Shown one piece after another: positions 35,176 through 46,662 of a DNA stretch of 64,000 bases. The stretch is from contig OZ024850.1 of the NCBI GenBank assembly GCA_964017145.1, forward strand, positions 969,618 to 1,033,617, read 5' to 3'. Under the pieces are notes generated by a model. The model made no database searches and was not told the origin of the DNA. It was given only the letters and a program-made list of their open reading frames with translations. Position 1 is the first letter of the stretch. Every line of letters begins with the position of its first letter. Source of the DNA: Agrocybe praecox (taxonomy: Eukaryota > Basidiomycota > Agaricomycetes > Agaricales > Agrocybaceae). The position numbers were made by a program, and so were the translations under genes.

Positions 35176-35976
35176 AGCACAGACGAAGGACATACCCTCG
35201 GCAATTCCGTATCCCACTCTCCTCTTCTTCCTTGATCCACAATTGTGCTCCGAACCCTTACCAACATGCCACCACCCCATAAGATCAACTCGTGCGTTGT
35301 GGATTTGAACAGGAGTCAAAACCCAGAGACGTACGTGTTCGATGCCTTCAAGGAAATTTATAGCTGAGAACCAATAAAGGTTAAGGTCTTTTCCTCTCGC
35401 AGTCCTGCCCAGTGTTGGCATTGAAAATCAACGTCAAGGAGAACTCACGATAGACGACAGGAGTGTGGAGCATCAAACAGAGATTGGACTCTGTGTGGGC
35501 GTGGTTTAGTTTCGAACGAGCCGGCAGCGCAGAAAATTCAAGTCAATGTCGTTTATCTTCGAAGGGAACGTCAAAGAGTCGCGATGTGCCCTGCTGGTTC
35601 ATGATGGCGAACTAAATTAGTTTGTTATTCGTCTAAAACATGAACTGATCTTGGAGCGACCACATCTGCAGGGAACATTGGGTTGCTGTCCAATACGGAG
35701 CGTCAGAGGCGAGCAGTGAAGATTTCCGTGCTAAAATGCACGCGCGTTAGCTAAGTTACAAGTCGGACCTAGGCGTGTATCGAGGCCCGAGGGGGATTCT
35801 TCAACAGTTCACGCAATGGTATCAACGTTCGTTTTCGCAGATATTTACATTTCTAGTGGCGCAGTAAAAATAAAACCTAACAAAAATCAATCAGAATAAG
35901 GCGAGATTTGTCAGGGGTATATGCACAAAGCAGTGGGTTGGATGGAAATTCAGTGAACAGAACAAGAATAGGTTCG
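35176..35976. other. No recognisable gene
   Basis: I see no motif here. This is spacer between the truncated GH79 gene and the cystathionine gamma-synthase remnant on the opposite strand. Confidence 0.45.
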
Positions 35977-37135
35977 GTTTAGAGGATCCTTTCCAGTTCG
36001 TCGATGTCGCTATCCATTCCGAATCCGAGGAAATGGCATACAGGGCCCCATTTTTGCAAAATCTTCAATGTGTCGATGTAGGGAAATCTACTGAAGTGTC
36101 AGATAGTTGTAATTGAAGAAAAATGTGTTACGCACCCAAAGCACAGACTCTTGACAACAGACCTCGTAGCAAGCGCTGTCTGGTGCGCAGTCCATATCGC
36201 CGACATTTCAGTCGGTAGGAGGTACACATCGTCCGCAGCGAGCTCCTTGACACCTCTCGTGCTCGGCCAGATAAGCAGCTGTTCTTTCCCTTCGATACAC
36301 AAGGAGTTATCCTTGACCAAAACGCCGGCTAATCGAGATCCTAGAGCCTTTCTCGCAAATGCATTATACCGCTGCTTGAAGAGGAAGGTTTCACGCGTAA
36401 CGTTCTTCAAGATAGACTGAATCGGGATCTTCAGACACTGGCAGCGTTGTGGATGGTGGTGGTGTCGGAGAAGGAGAGGCAGTTGGGAATTTTTTCACAG
36501 CAGAGTAATGCCTGTTCTGGGCTTTACTGGGCACAACCCTTGGGGCGGGCACAGGACTAGCAGGCGATGTCGACGGAGCCCTTATTTCCGGCAACAAAGA
36601 GACACATTTCTCTGCAAACTGACTCGATATCCCCATCCCTGTATGTTACCAGAACTCCTTTGCAATAGAAAACCCATCGCCGGGGAACAGAACCACATGC
36701 AGGTCCGCACAGGAACCTCCAATACTTGCGCGATACGGTTTCTCATCCCCTTCATCCATTGGACACATGAGCAGGTTTACAAGATGCGCAAGGACAGAGA
36801 GAGAGCGTCCCAAGGCAGCCGAACGGGCTTGGATAAACGACCGACACTGTTCCGCGATTTTCTGCGTCGGGAAGAGCATACACCGCTCGTTTCCCCCTGA
36901 AACAACGTATTTCTCTTCGTAAATACCAGCGAGCTATATATGTAGTTATATCGCATTTAAGCCTCTTTCCTCGAGATTTGAACAAATAAATACATTGAAA
37001 ACATACCTTTCGGATACTCAGGTACACGAAAAATCTTGGATACTAGCCCGAAACCATCTTCTTTACAACCGCCTCTTCGTCTCCTTCATACCCAACGTTG
37101 CCTCTCCAGGTGGGCAACGATACTGAGGTGTGTGT
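35977..37135 (-). pseudogene. Fragment of a cystathionine gamma-synthase gene
   Basis: Read on the minus strand, the order matches the N-terminal two thirds of the fungal enzyme of methionine biosynthesis. The blocks are SVSLPTW followed by GNVGYEGDEEAVV, YPRFFV, ERCMLFPTQKIAEQC, LHVVLFPGDGFSIAKEFW, HTGMGISSQFAEKC, YLEERYA, FNAFARKALGSRLAGVL-like, ADDVYLLPTEMSAIW, then after an intron [15 protein letters not shown]. Lesions are TAG at 37043-37045 before YPRFF, TAA at 36646-36648 where a Gln codon is expected after KEFW, and a frameshift after YLEERYA near 36400. The reading stops at 35981, before the region that carries the PLP-binding lysine. Upstream of 37135 the sequence switches abruptly to a segment duplicated at 39886. 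It is a broken, truncated copy. Confidence 0.8.
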
Positions 37136-37735
37136 GTGGTGGCGGCATAGAGAGCCCGAGCGGGAGGTTCTTAGTCGTAGTCGTGTTAGGTCTACCCTGT
37201 CTAACTGAGCTGGTGGCGTCGTCTTAGTTGGGGTTCCTTTCCCTCCCAATTTTACCCCTGACAGCCATCTCCAAGAACAACCCCTCCATCCTCCAACCTT
37301 CCTCCTCTGTCACCCATCTTTGTGCACCTCATTTGCACCGTGGCGTTGCCTACACCGTGCTCGCTCCGCCGTTCAGGATTACCTCTTGCGGTCTTGGGAT
37401 TCATGTTCGTTCGTCGAAGTGGTGGAGTCAAACGGAAAAGCCTACAAATCGCGTAAGCATCATTTTCGAGTCGTGCACAACTGTGGAAACTCACCCCTCG
37501 GCCACAGCATCGTCTGGACGCGTCAATCAAGCTCCTAGTCTCAAAGGAAAGAGCACCAATGCTGGATGCACGTGTAAGTCTTGCTTTCAACCTCTCGACA
37601 TTTTAAACCACTTACCATCGTGTTTAGAGCTATCTCAGCGCGTAAACCGACATGGATCAAGGGGTTCTATCGTTGACGTGTGTCGGGATAATACGAGGCA
37701 GCGAGGACATCAATTGGAATTTGGAAGGGTGTCAG
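37136..37735 (+). repeat. Segmental duplication, copy 1 (with 39886-40520)
   Basis: About 600 bp with roughly 85 percent identity by eye to 39886-40520 in direct orientation. Landmarks are GGCATAGAGAG..CCGAGCGGGAGG, AGTCGTAGTCGTGTTAGGT, CTACACCGTGCTCGCTCC, ATGTTCGTTCGTCGAA, AAGCATCATTTTCGAGTCG and TCGACATTTTAAACCACTTA. It contains GTAAGC/GTAAGT sites but no protein I recognise. Confidence 0.8.
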
Positions 37736-37984
37736 CACTGGTATCATAACGAGTATTGTCTGATAAACGAACATATGAGCTATAAAAAATGACGACGGAG
37801 GTATGTGAATACGAACTTCTTTGGTCAGCAGAGGCAAAAAAATCTTTAACATGTGGGAAATCTCATTCGCTGGGTAATAGCGTCTACATTGCACTGCGAC
37901 ATACAGCAGAATGTTAACCCTATTCCTTCTATGGCAGAATCAGAATCAACATGTCACTCATCACTCATGGGATAATTACTTACC

Positions 37985-38434
37985 TTACAAAGCTTCCTCT
38001 AGGCTCCCTTTTGGCCAGAGCTCGCGTCGTAGAACACGCCAGAGAGGCTGCCAAGATAGTTGAAGATAGGATGGCTCAAGCTTTCTCTTTGATCCGGGTT
38101 TATTAGACAACAATGTCGAAAGCATGTCCGCCCAACCTCTGAGAACACGAGGTTCTACACCTGGGACGTGGCATAACTCGTAATACAAAGTTACAAGTCC
38201 TACTCGAGTGACTTTCTCCATAGGATAGCGCATCAAGAGCCAGCTACGAAACAAAAGAATTAGATCGATGCGTAAATCAAAAAGGAATGATATTTACCAC
38301 TGGAGCATGCCATCCCAGGTACTAAGGACGAGCCAATTCTTGGCTCTTGCACAGATGTATATCTTCCCCACTATCTCCTCAAGTCGAGCTTGCATGTCCT
38401 CGATAGTCTCGCATTCATAGGGTAAAGAATCGAG
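37985..38434 (-). pseudogene. N-terminal fragment of a Blm10/PA200-type proteasome activator gene
   Basis: Two minus-strand exons join in frame over an intron at about 38245-38298 (GTAAAT...CGTAG). Key blocks are LPYECETIEDM, AKNWLVLSTWDGMLQ, LLMRYPMEKVTR, LYYELCHVPGVEPRV, KPGSKRKLEP, LQLSWQPLWRVL and ELWPK. I recognise this as the N-terminal region of the very large Blm10 HEAT-repeat protein that caps the 20S proteasome. Only about 140 residues are present before a stop at 37985, and nothing related follows. Blm10 proteins are usually around 2000 residues, so this is a fragment. The identification rests on memory of the family and should be checked by search. Confidence 0.6.
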
Positions 38435-38443
38435 AGACGACCG

Positions 38444-39880
38444 TTGATCTCGCTGTTGGTTATACCCTCAACGGATAGCGAGGATGGCGGTAATGAAGTA
38501 CGGGACGTTTCTCCGCACAAAAAAGGAGGAGTAGGAAGATTCGAATGGAGTCCATCGCCATCGCCCTCGCCAACAACACTTTCTGCCTATGAAATAGCGT
38601 TCGAGAGCTCGCTATGCCAAGAACCTTACCATGCCGACGCTATGAGCAATGGCAAAAAACGATCCAGAGGTGGTTGACAGAAGACGCGGGTATGACACCT
38701 GTGGCTACACGTCCTAAAGGGAGCAGATTTGGGGTCTCGAACTCCAAAGGTAAAGGGGAAAAGACCTGCTGGTGTACCTCCCGTTCCGGCTCTGCCACCC
38801 ATGCCAACTATAGCACAAGTACCACCGAATCCAGTTATGCAGAGCACACAAAGTGTTCCACCAACAGCAGCAGCAACAGGAAGAGGAGGAAAGGATTGTT
38901 TTCGACACCAACCACATCCACATATTGTGGGTATGGGTAGACTAGCATCGGAAAACCCTTATGCTTCGTCATCGTCGACTGCTTCTCCTTATTCTTCCAA
39001 GGAAGCAGCTGTGGGTTATCGCCCAAATTCGAATGTGAATGGAGGCGGAGGTCCGAGTTGGATGAGCAGCGTGGCTGAAAGAGAACGAGCTGAAAGAGAA
39101 CGACGCGAAACGACAAACGACGCTGCACGTACGCCCCCGTCCGGGGGACTACACTCCTTCATCGATTGAGGAAGATGCCAGTGAAGCAGAAGTCGTTGTT
39201 GCTGAAGGTGGCGAAGGTGGTGTGGATGTACAAAACGCGAAGGAGAAGGACAACGCGAACGTGGAGAATGAGAATGATGCCGTCGCCGACGTCCTGCAGC
39301 GGAGGATCAGCAAGAGGGGGGCAAGCGGATAAGTGTCGCGCCCGCATATGATGCTTAAGGAGGACTTGGGACACTCCGACGACGGTTGTCGATGCCAATC
39401 TATCAGCTACGCCCCCTCTTTATCCGTCTTTCCCTGCTCACCCGCACGATCGGGTGGGAGTAGGTGATGTTGCTGTCGATGCATCATCAACAACAAGCTC
39501 GTTTGCGGTTGGCCAAAGTTGCGGAAGGGAGGTAGTGTTGAATGTCGAACAGCAACAGCATTCGGTGTTGAATTCGAGGAGAGGTAGTGCTGATATTGGA
39601 GAAGCAGAGATGGATGTTGGTGGTATAACTAGTCTGGAGGGTGTTAATCCTGCCCAGAAACGTGCGATTGAGAGGCGTTTTGAGAGACGGAGAGGGAGGG
39701 AAGGTGAGAGGGAATTGGGAAGGAGTGTGAAGAGTGGGGAAATTCACGATTACGTTCCGGCAACTGTGTCTAGCCAGAGCCAGAGTCATGTTCAAGAACA
39801 GGTAGATGGTGATGCTGGTGACGGCAAGGGTGCATATACCGGGTACGGTGAAGGAGACGGTGATACAGATATAGCATGAG
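38444..39880 (+). pseudogene. Remnant of an unidentified Ser/Pro-rich gene, paralogous to 1730-2590
   Basis: Several plus-strand frames overlap and continue one another with shifts. They give a low-complexity Pro/Ser-rich part (AGVPPVPALPPMP near 38760), then ENPYASSSST, RERAERERRE, NDAART, EDASEAEVVV, a Glu/Asn-rich stretch and finally 39454-39879, an open stretch with MDVGGIT, LEGV and an Arg-rich block. Breaks near 38690, 39170 and 39330 show decay or unrecognised introns. A matching inverted copy is at 1730-2590. I do not recognise the protein. Confidence 0.45.
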
Positions 39881-39885
39881 GTGTG

Positions 39886-40520
39886 GCATAGAGAGTCCGA
39901 GCGGGAGGTTCGTAGTCGTAGTCGTGTTAGGTCCACCCTGTCTTCCTCGTTGGTCTGGTTGCAGAACTAGAGTCGCGTCGTCTTAGTTTATGATGGAGTC
40001 AAGGATTCCACACTACGATAAAGGTGTGAGCCAAAAATAACTAGGATGGATTGGTGGCGTCGTCTTATTTTGGGTACTTACCTACCTCTGACAGAGCCAT
40101 CTCCAAGAGCTGCCCCTCCTCTGTCCCCCATCTTCGTGCACCTCATTTCCACCGTCTCGTTGCCTACACCGTGCTCGCTCCGCCGTCAGAATCACCTCTT
40201 GGAATCTATGTTCGTTCGTCGAAATGGTGGGGGGTCAAACGAAAAGGCCTAAAAATCGTGTAAGCATCATTTTCGAGTCGTGCAGAACTGTGGACACTCA
40301 CCTGAGCTACAGCAGTCGTGTCGACGCGTCAATGAAGCTCCTGGTCTCAAAGGAAAGAGCGCCAATGGTGGATGCACGTGTAAGTCTTGCTTTCAACCTC
40401 TCGACATTTTAAACCACTTACCATCATGTTTAGAGCCATCTCAGCGCGTAAACCGACATTGATCAAAGGGTTCTATCATCGATGTGTGCAGCTATACAAG
40501 GCGGTGAGGACATCAACTGG
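39886..40520 (+). repeat. Segmental duplication, copy 2 (with 37136-37735)
   Basis: Direct, diverged copy of 37136-37735, 2.75 kb downstream. It follows directly on the unidentified Ser/Pro-rich gene remnant, whereas copy 1 follows the cystathionine gamma-synthase break point. Confidence 0.8.
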
Positions 40521-42290
40521 AAAGGTACAGAGCCGCTCGCGAACAGTGAATGAATCTGTAAGTATGTCATTTATCGCGTCTTGAAGATTCCTCTCGTGCT
40601 GACCATTTCATTTGACGTCTGTAGATTCACTCTTCATAACGAAGTTCATCATCAAACACCTCTCCGTACACAGGAATGCCCACCAATTTCGATAGCGAAA
40701 CAATGGACAGGGCGCCTGCTAGCGAAGGGCAAGATGGGATCGGCAGAGTAGCCGACTTGTTTTCCTACAGAGTTAACCAAGGATTAGCGCTCAACCTCAA
40801 ACTTCACGCGGTATTTAACTACAGTAGAATTTATGCAACAATCCACGTCCAACGACGAGTCACAACAAAATCATATGTCCGGTCCTCGACGTCAAACAAA
40901 TCCATGGTTTAGCAACCTAGAGATTCTGCTCAAACCGAGTGAACATGTGCCGATCCAACTACCTGAACAATATTTTTTGATAGATGCGGTGGCGAGAGGG
41001 AACAGTTAAATTTCAGAGTAGCCAGAAAAGCTAATAGGCGCATCGAAAAATAGAATTTGTGTTTATATTTTTGAAAATACTTCATATTTATAATCAGGAA
41101 GGGACATAATCTACATAGAAGCGCGTGAATGATAAGTCGTAAGAGATTGGATAGTCCAGGACTGTGACTTACACCATAAGGCGTGTTGCCCGAAGAATGC
41201 TGGATCCCATCCCGAAGAGAATGAGGTCCATAAGGCGCAAATCCCCCCTCAGAGAGCTGCCTCTGCCACTCAAACTGACTCTGCGTATATGAAGGCGAGC
41301 GAGACCCCTCCTTCCCACGTGCCTTCTCTTCAGGTAATATCATCATCGTCGACGAGGTTGACGTCGAAGATTCTCCTTCAGACGATATATTCATGTTCAT
41401 GCCCATGCCCTGCTCATACTCATGCCCGCATTCATACCCATTCCCTGATGAATCTTCCGTTTCTCCTGAATCTGATACGCCAACACCGCCTCGGGCGAGG
41501 GCATAGGACGTGGTGTGGCCGACGTCGATGGCATCGAAGCAGCAGGAGCGGACCCATTCGTCATCGCCGACTGATTCCTGGCCCTACCCAAAAATGCCCA
41601 TGTCCATCCTTCCCGGGCCTTAGACGGATCCCCACATGAGGGTAAGTAGTATAGGATTTCTTCGCGTGCTTTTTCTCCTTTTCGCGATCTGTGTTGGTCA
41701 TAGCTTTAGCGTTGGAGGAGGGAGGGGTACGTCTGGTGGTTCCCATGGGTGATAGTGTGTCTGCTAGGTGGGGTGTATGGTGCTGCTGCTGCTGGTCGCT
41801 TTGCTGAGTTTGATGCTGAGTTTGATGCTGCTGCTGCTGAAAATGATAGTGATGATGATGCAGACGCTCAGGCGAAACTGCGGTTCCGAGAACAAAGATG
41901 ACCGAGGGGGTAATGCGAATCCTAAAGAACTCGGCTCTAATAAGCCGTTTTGTTGGTGTAGCTGCCGGTGTAGCTGGTTCTGATGCTGGTGTAGGCTCTG
42001 GTGCTGGTGCTGGTGCTGCAAAGGTATCGAAACGTTCGAGTGAAGGTAAACCGGTCCTTGGATAAAATGGTGAGTTGTTTGTATTTCCAAATCAACGAGT
42101 GAGACTCACGAGGTTCAATTTTCGATCCGCGTAGAATCAATGCAACCGTCCCGACCGGCTCTGATACGAACGAGACCCCGTTCGTCGTCGTGCACGGCGA
42201 CACTCTCTTCGCATGGATTTTCTTTCGCACCAATGTCCTTCAGTGCAAGCCGCACCGCACGATCCAGCCCCTTCGACCCCGTCGGAGCGA
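40521..42290. other. Low-complexity sequence, possible decayed exons on the minus strand
   Basis: On the minus strand there are Ser/Met-rich (40930-41591) and His/Gln-rich (41764-42090, repeated HQHQ) open stretches with CTG/TGC repeats. Long Gln-rich tracts are common in the C-terminal halves of fungal kinases such as the one whose remains follow. A link is possible but not shown. Confidence 0.3.
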
Positions 42291-44153
42291 TACTATTCGG
42301 CCGTCGATCGTCGATTCTGTTATCCAGGCGAGACGACACGTAACGAGCATGCTGGGAATAGTGCAGACCTCCTGGCGGCGAGAGGAGACGATGGCAGATG
42401 GTGTGGAGATGTCCGTGTCGCTGACGCTGACATCTTGCTGGCGCCGTGACGAGACAGTATCCCTGGCAGTTCTGATAGAGCGTAGGATCGAGGTGGGGTG
42501 CCAATGGGGAAAGATGAGAAGAATGTCGACCATCGTATCGAACCTCCGCACGCCTGTAAAAGGAAAATAATAATAATCAGTATGTATGTTTGATGGCCCG
42601 GACAAAAGGTAAAAACACGATAAAAATAAATTAAGAAGATGCCAGGTGTTGATGTACGAGCCCAATCTCGACAACAGAAGAAAACGCGGATCGAAAAGAA
42701 CGAAGAAGAAAAAAACAAGGAAAAAAAAGAAGACGTACTGTCCCAACGTAACTCCTCAGATTTCCCTTCAACTTCTATATCCAAACTATGCGTATCGTTC
42801 GGCCTATCCGACCTCGTCAGCTCGACGCTGAATCGCACTTCGAAGCTTCATCCCCTCATCCCCAGCGTCCTGCCATGAATCGCCATATGCCGGTCCAACC
42901 GCGCCAGAGGCAGAGCCAGTGGTGGAAGAGAATGCCCCTGTCCAGGCGACATGCCAGGTGTGATACGACCGACGCTGGAAGATGCTACAAGCCCACGGGC
43001 CACCAGTCGAGGTCAGAGGCTCTCTACAGCAGCAGCAGCAGCCATCTCGCTGCGAACAGGTGTGGGAGGTGCAGGGCGCGAAACGACCGAAGTTGGAGTG
43101 GTAACCACCACCACCTGCACAAGAGGAGCAACGAGGCTCTGCTCCTGTTCCTTGCCATCCTTCTAGCCAGGCTGCTTGACAATGCAGCAGAGTTTAATAG
43201 CGACGCGGACGCGTTCGAATTCATGGACGTCGAACGTGCAGCTGCGCGTAAACGTCGGCATTGGTGGCAGTTGTAAACTCGCGTTGGCATTCTCGGCTGT
43301 AGCTGGTACGGCGGTAGTGGTGCCCTGGAGATACACAGAACTAACGAGGGTCTTCTGGTTCTGCGACCGGCTCCTAATAGACCTGCTAATACCAGTTCAA
43401 CCATAACGGTAAGTGTGTTGCTTATCCCACTAGTACCCTTCTTCCTTGTCTTCTTTCTCTTCCTTCTTCTCTCCATCGTTCATAGTATTCATAGATGAAT
43501 CAGGCTAAGGATGCTCGGACTTCTCTTTCGCGCTGGCCCCAGCATCTTTGCCACCGAAAATCTTGCTTAACCTGATCCTATCGATGCTCGGCTTCCTTTT
43601 CTTGTGGTCCACTCTATAGGCTTGGCTTCACCACTTGAGTCTGCTCCAGCGGAAACGTCAGATAATGGAGTAGCAAGAAGAGCTGGAGCTGTCGTAGCTG
43701 GGATTTGAACAGGAAGAACCGAGATAGGCGCTGGTGCTGGTGCTGGTGTTTGGGTTGATGCACTTGGAACCGTAGGCGCACGATAAGCCGTCAGTGGTAC
43801 TGGCAATGCCGCTGCTGCTGCTGGAAGCAGGCCAGGTACGACCGTCTCATCCGTAGGACTCTGTTTATGGCACCTTTTTCGCGCAGATGTCGGTGCGAAA
43901 GGACTTGGTCAAGTAGTTCACCTCTAGAGGCATATTCGAGGATGATATTGATGTATTTGTTGGTTTCAATGACGTCGTATAGTCGGACGATTTGAGCGTC
44001 TGTGAATTGAGAAGGAGAGTTAGTCAGTAAAATAATTTCGAAAAGAACGATTGAAGCGATGCGTAAATAAAATAAAATAAGATAAAGTGTTGTTTTTATA
44101 GCACCGAGGGAACGAAGGCCGCAGCTCCAATGCTGGCGCCAGAAAACACGCAA
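42291..44153 (-). pseudogene. Remnants of a CAMK-like protein kinase gene
   Basis: Two recognisable pieces lie in gene order on the minus strand. At 44005-43880 the N-lobe reads IVRLYDVIETNKYINIILEYAS, then RGELLDQVLSHRHLREK, beginning right after a CACAG splice acceptor. This is the beta4-beta5-alphaD region of a CAMK-like kinase. At about 42840-42740, RFSVELTR, NDTHSLDI and, one frame over, KLKGNLRSY resemble the C-terminal KA1-like end of such kinases. The rest of the catalytic domain (HRD, DFG) is not found between them; Pro/Ala/Thr-rich sequence is there instead (43567-43806). The change of frame inside the C-terminal block and a stop beside it show decay. The kinase fragment itself is clear; the link to the second block is less certain. 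Confidence 0.5.
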
Positions 44154-45164
44154 ATGGAGGTTTGGGACAAAAGGAATTAAAAGCTATTTATTCACGATTG
44201 ATACTGTTGAACGCAAGAGGATGATCCATGGACGCCGGGCCTCAGGCCATCCAAGAGGAAAGGAAAAGGAAAAGATAGGAGTGAAGACATACCTTTAAAA
44301 CATTGTCCTAATGGTACTGTCCATATTACCCATCTTAATTGACATATGCAGAGCGAGCTTGACCTAGGTGAGAGGTGCATGATGGCCAGTAAGTCTTCGC
44401 CTGACACCGTACTTCATGCTTCAAGCTTGTATTTGACTGCAGGCAGGAGAGGAAAATGCAGGAGGAAGAAACTTTAAGCTCTGAGAGCAGAGATCACCAA
44501 GAGAGAGAACGTGGGTACATGAGACGAAACTCGGAGCGACGGGGAAAGCGGAGGAGCTGGAGAAACGGAGGAAGGAAAGGTAAGGACGACTAAGGGGTTT
44601 CGAACTCTATCGATTGAGTACCGGAAAGCCATAGGCGGTTACATCCCTCATGTTGCTTCCTTTGGATCCACTCCGTTGTTTTTGTCATGTTCGTCCTCTG
44701 ATGATTCCTTTCTCGAATAAAACTTCCGTTCAACGTTCAGCGCCAGCTTTTATGGGCCCGTAATTCAGTATTCTGAGGACGAAATCTATAGAAAAGATAA
44801 AACATTCGAGGGAGAGGAAGAGATTATAGATACGAACATAGTACACGATGCCATGTCGGGTTAGGGTTCGGATCAAAAGGTGTTTCACCTCCGATGTTCC
44901 TGTCCTTATTACACCTTGTCGTGCTTTCCCTGTTCTCCAATATCCTCTGATCCCTCAACTACTTCTCTTATACCTGGTTCACCATAATTCTTCTCTCCTC
45001 CGTGTCTCGCGTCCCTCCCGCCGAACAGTGCTATCTCGTCCTTTTAGCCATCCCGCGAGTTTAATGTTCGATGTGTCATAATCTATCATACACCCCGGGT
45101 GTATGACCCATTCACTCACTACACAAGTTTTCCCTTCATATATCTGAGCTTTTGTGCTCTCTGG
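44154..45164. other. No recognisable gene
   Basis: Only short frames without motifs; purine-rich on the plus strand near 44450-44590. Confidence 0.45.
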
Positions 45165-45176
45165 GCTCAGAAATAT

Positions 45177-45340
45177 TAGCATGTATCGTCGCCAGATCGA
45201 CGAATTGAAATTCAATGCGATTGATTAAATAATCTCTCGGTGTCCATCGAAATTCGATACCAAGAGATCGCTCGGTCACAGTAACGAGTACTGTAGTGCC
45301 ATTTCCATCTCTTTTGTCTGCGCTGTACGGCTGCTACAAA
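45177..45340 (+). repeat. Copy of the GH79 upstream region
   Basis: Closely matches 13057-13228, the leader of the GH79 gene, with a few substitutions and a small indel. Here it is followed by MOB-family coding sequence and not by a GH79 frame. Confidence 0.75.
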
Positions 45341-45558
45341 CCAGTGACAACCACCTTTCTTCGGGTACGTCCTCCCCCTCTCCTCCCTGCTCTCATCTCA
45401 GCCTTCCACCCTCTCAACAGCCGAAACCGCACCCCGCGCTGCTCACCCACTCCCACCCACTCCGGTCATCCCCAACCGCAGAGGAAAGACTCAGGCCCGC
45501 TCCCCCCCGGCTCTCGCTCGCTGTCGCCTTCACCTTCACCATCCGGATATCGAATGGG

Positions 45559-46662
45559 GTGGATGATCCGAGTCAAAGTGGCAACGGGTATAGTGGAACA
45601 GAAGGAATTCAGGAAAAGGAAGACAAAGAGAAAGAGAAACTCCTGCTCTACCTCTACTCGCCCTTCGCGGATGCTGCGCTCGTCAAAAGGAACTTTAAGA
45701 CGATCGTGATGTTGCCAAAGTATACGGATATCATGGAGTGGGTGGCTGTTAATAGTCAGTTTTTTTCGCTTTTATTTTCTTGTCTTTTCCTTTCTTGTCT
45801 TTTCCATTTTTCGTTCGTTCGTTCGTTCCTTTCGTTCGTTCCTTTCGTTTTTTCCATCTTTCGTTCCATCTTTCGTTCGTCCATGATAATGACAACATCA
45901 CGACGCTAACACCCCCCCCGTTCGCAATGCAGTGTTCGACTTTTACACGAACCTGAACGAATTCTACGGTGTCATCGCCGAGACGTGCACGCAGGCGACG
46001 TGTCCGACTACGTCTGCTGGTCCTTCGTGAGTGGTTGTTCTTTTCTTTCTTTTCTTTCCTTTCCTTTCCTTTCTTTCCCTCGCTTACTTTCCTTCCCCCG
46101 CTTTCTCCCTCACACACGCACTCACTCGCTCATACCCGAAACAGACTAAACTACGTATGGACACACCAAGGCGGCAAACAAGTGATGCTCCCTGCACCGA
46201 CGTACATCGACTATGTGATGACGTCCATTCAGAACTTGATAGACGATGAGAATATATTCCCGACCAAGTCTAGTGAGTTTCCTCTCCGTTTCTCTCTTCT
46301 CCGTTTCTCTCTCTTCACAAAAAACTCTACTAAAAAACTCTACTAAATAAAATCTTCCCTAAATAAAACACCCAAACCAAACCCAACAGACCACACATTC
46401 CTCATTCCCCGCTACGATCCGGACAGTATACCGTCAACTACTACGCGTCTTCGCACACCTCTATCACGCACACTACCCCGCGATCCTGCACCTCCGCTCG
46501 GAGCCGCATTTCAATTCGCTGTTTGCGCATTTCTTGGCGTTTGGGAGGGAGTATGAGCTGTTGGAGGTTAGGGATCTTAGGGGGGATGGAGGTGGGAAAG
46601 GAGAGGTGGGCGTTGGGTTGCTTTGGGAGAGGTGGAAGGAGAAGGGGATTTTGGAGGGGTAG
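45559..46662 (+). pseudogene. MOB-family kinase activator gene, frameshifted
   Basis: Exons read as about 45559-45754, 45933-46026, 46145-46272 and 46390-46662, with introns of 117-178 bp. Motifs are YLYSPFADAALV, NFKTIVMLPKYTDIMEWVAVN, FYTNLNEFYGVI, CTQATCP (part of the MOB zinc site), YVWTHQGG, APTYIDYVMTSIQ, FPATIRTVYRQLLRVFAHLY with HAHY (zinc ligands), and EPHFNSLFAHF. MOB proteins bind and activate NDR/LATS kinases in septation and morphogenesis pathways. The last exon contains the expected frame only after a one-base shift near 46395, right after the splice acceptor, so the copy is broken unless the assembly has an error. The start codon is unclear: the frame continues upstream of 45559 into low-complexity sequence behind a copied GH79 leader. 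Confidence 0.75.

Noticed and set aside
35977..37135. Rearranged (permuted) cystathionine gamma-synthase
   Set aside because: The block order agrees with the fungal enzyme read from N-terminus inward. It is truncated before the PLP-lysine region, not permuted.
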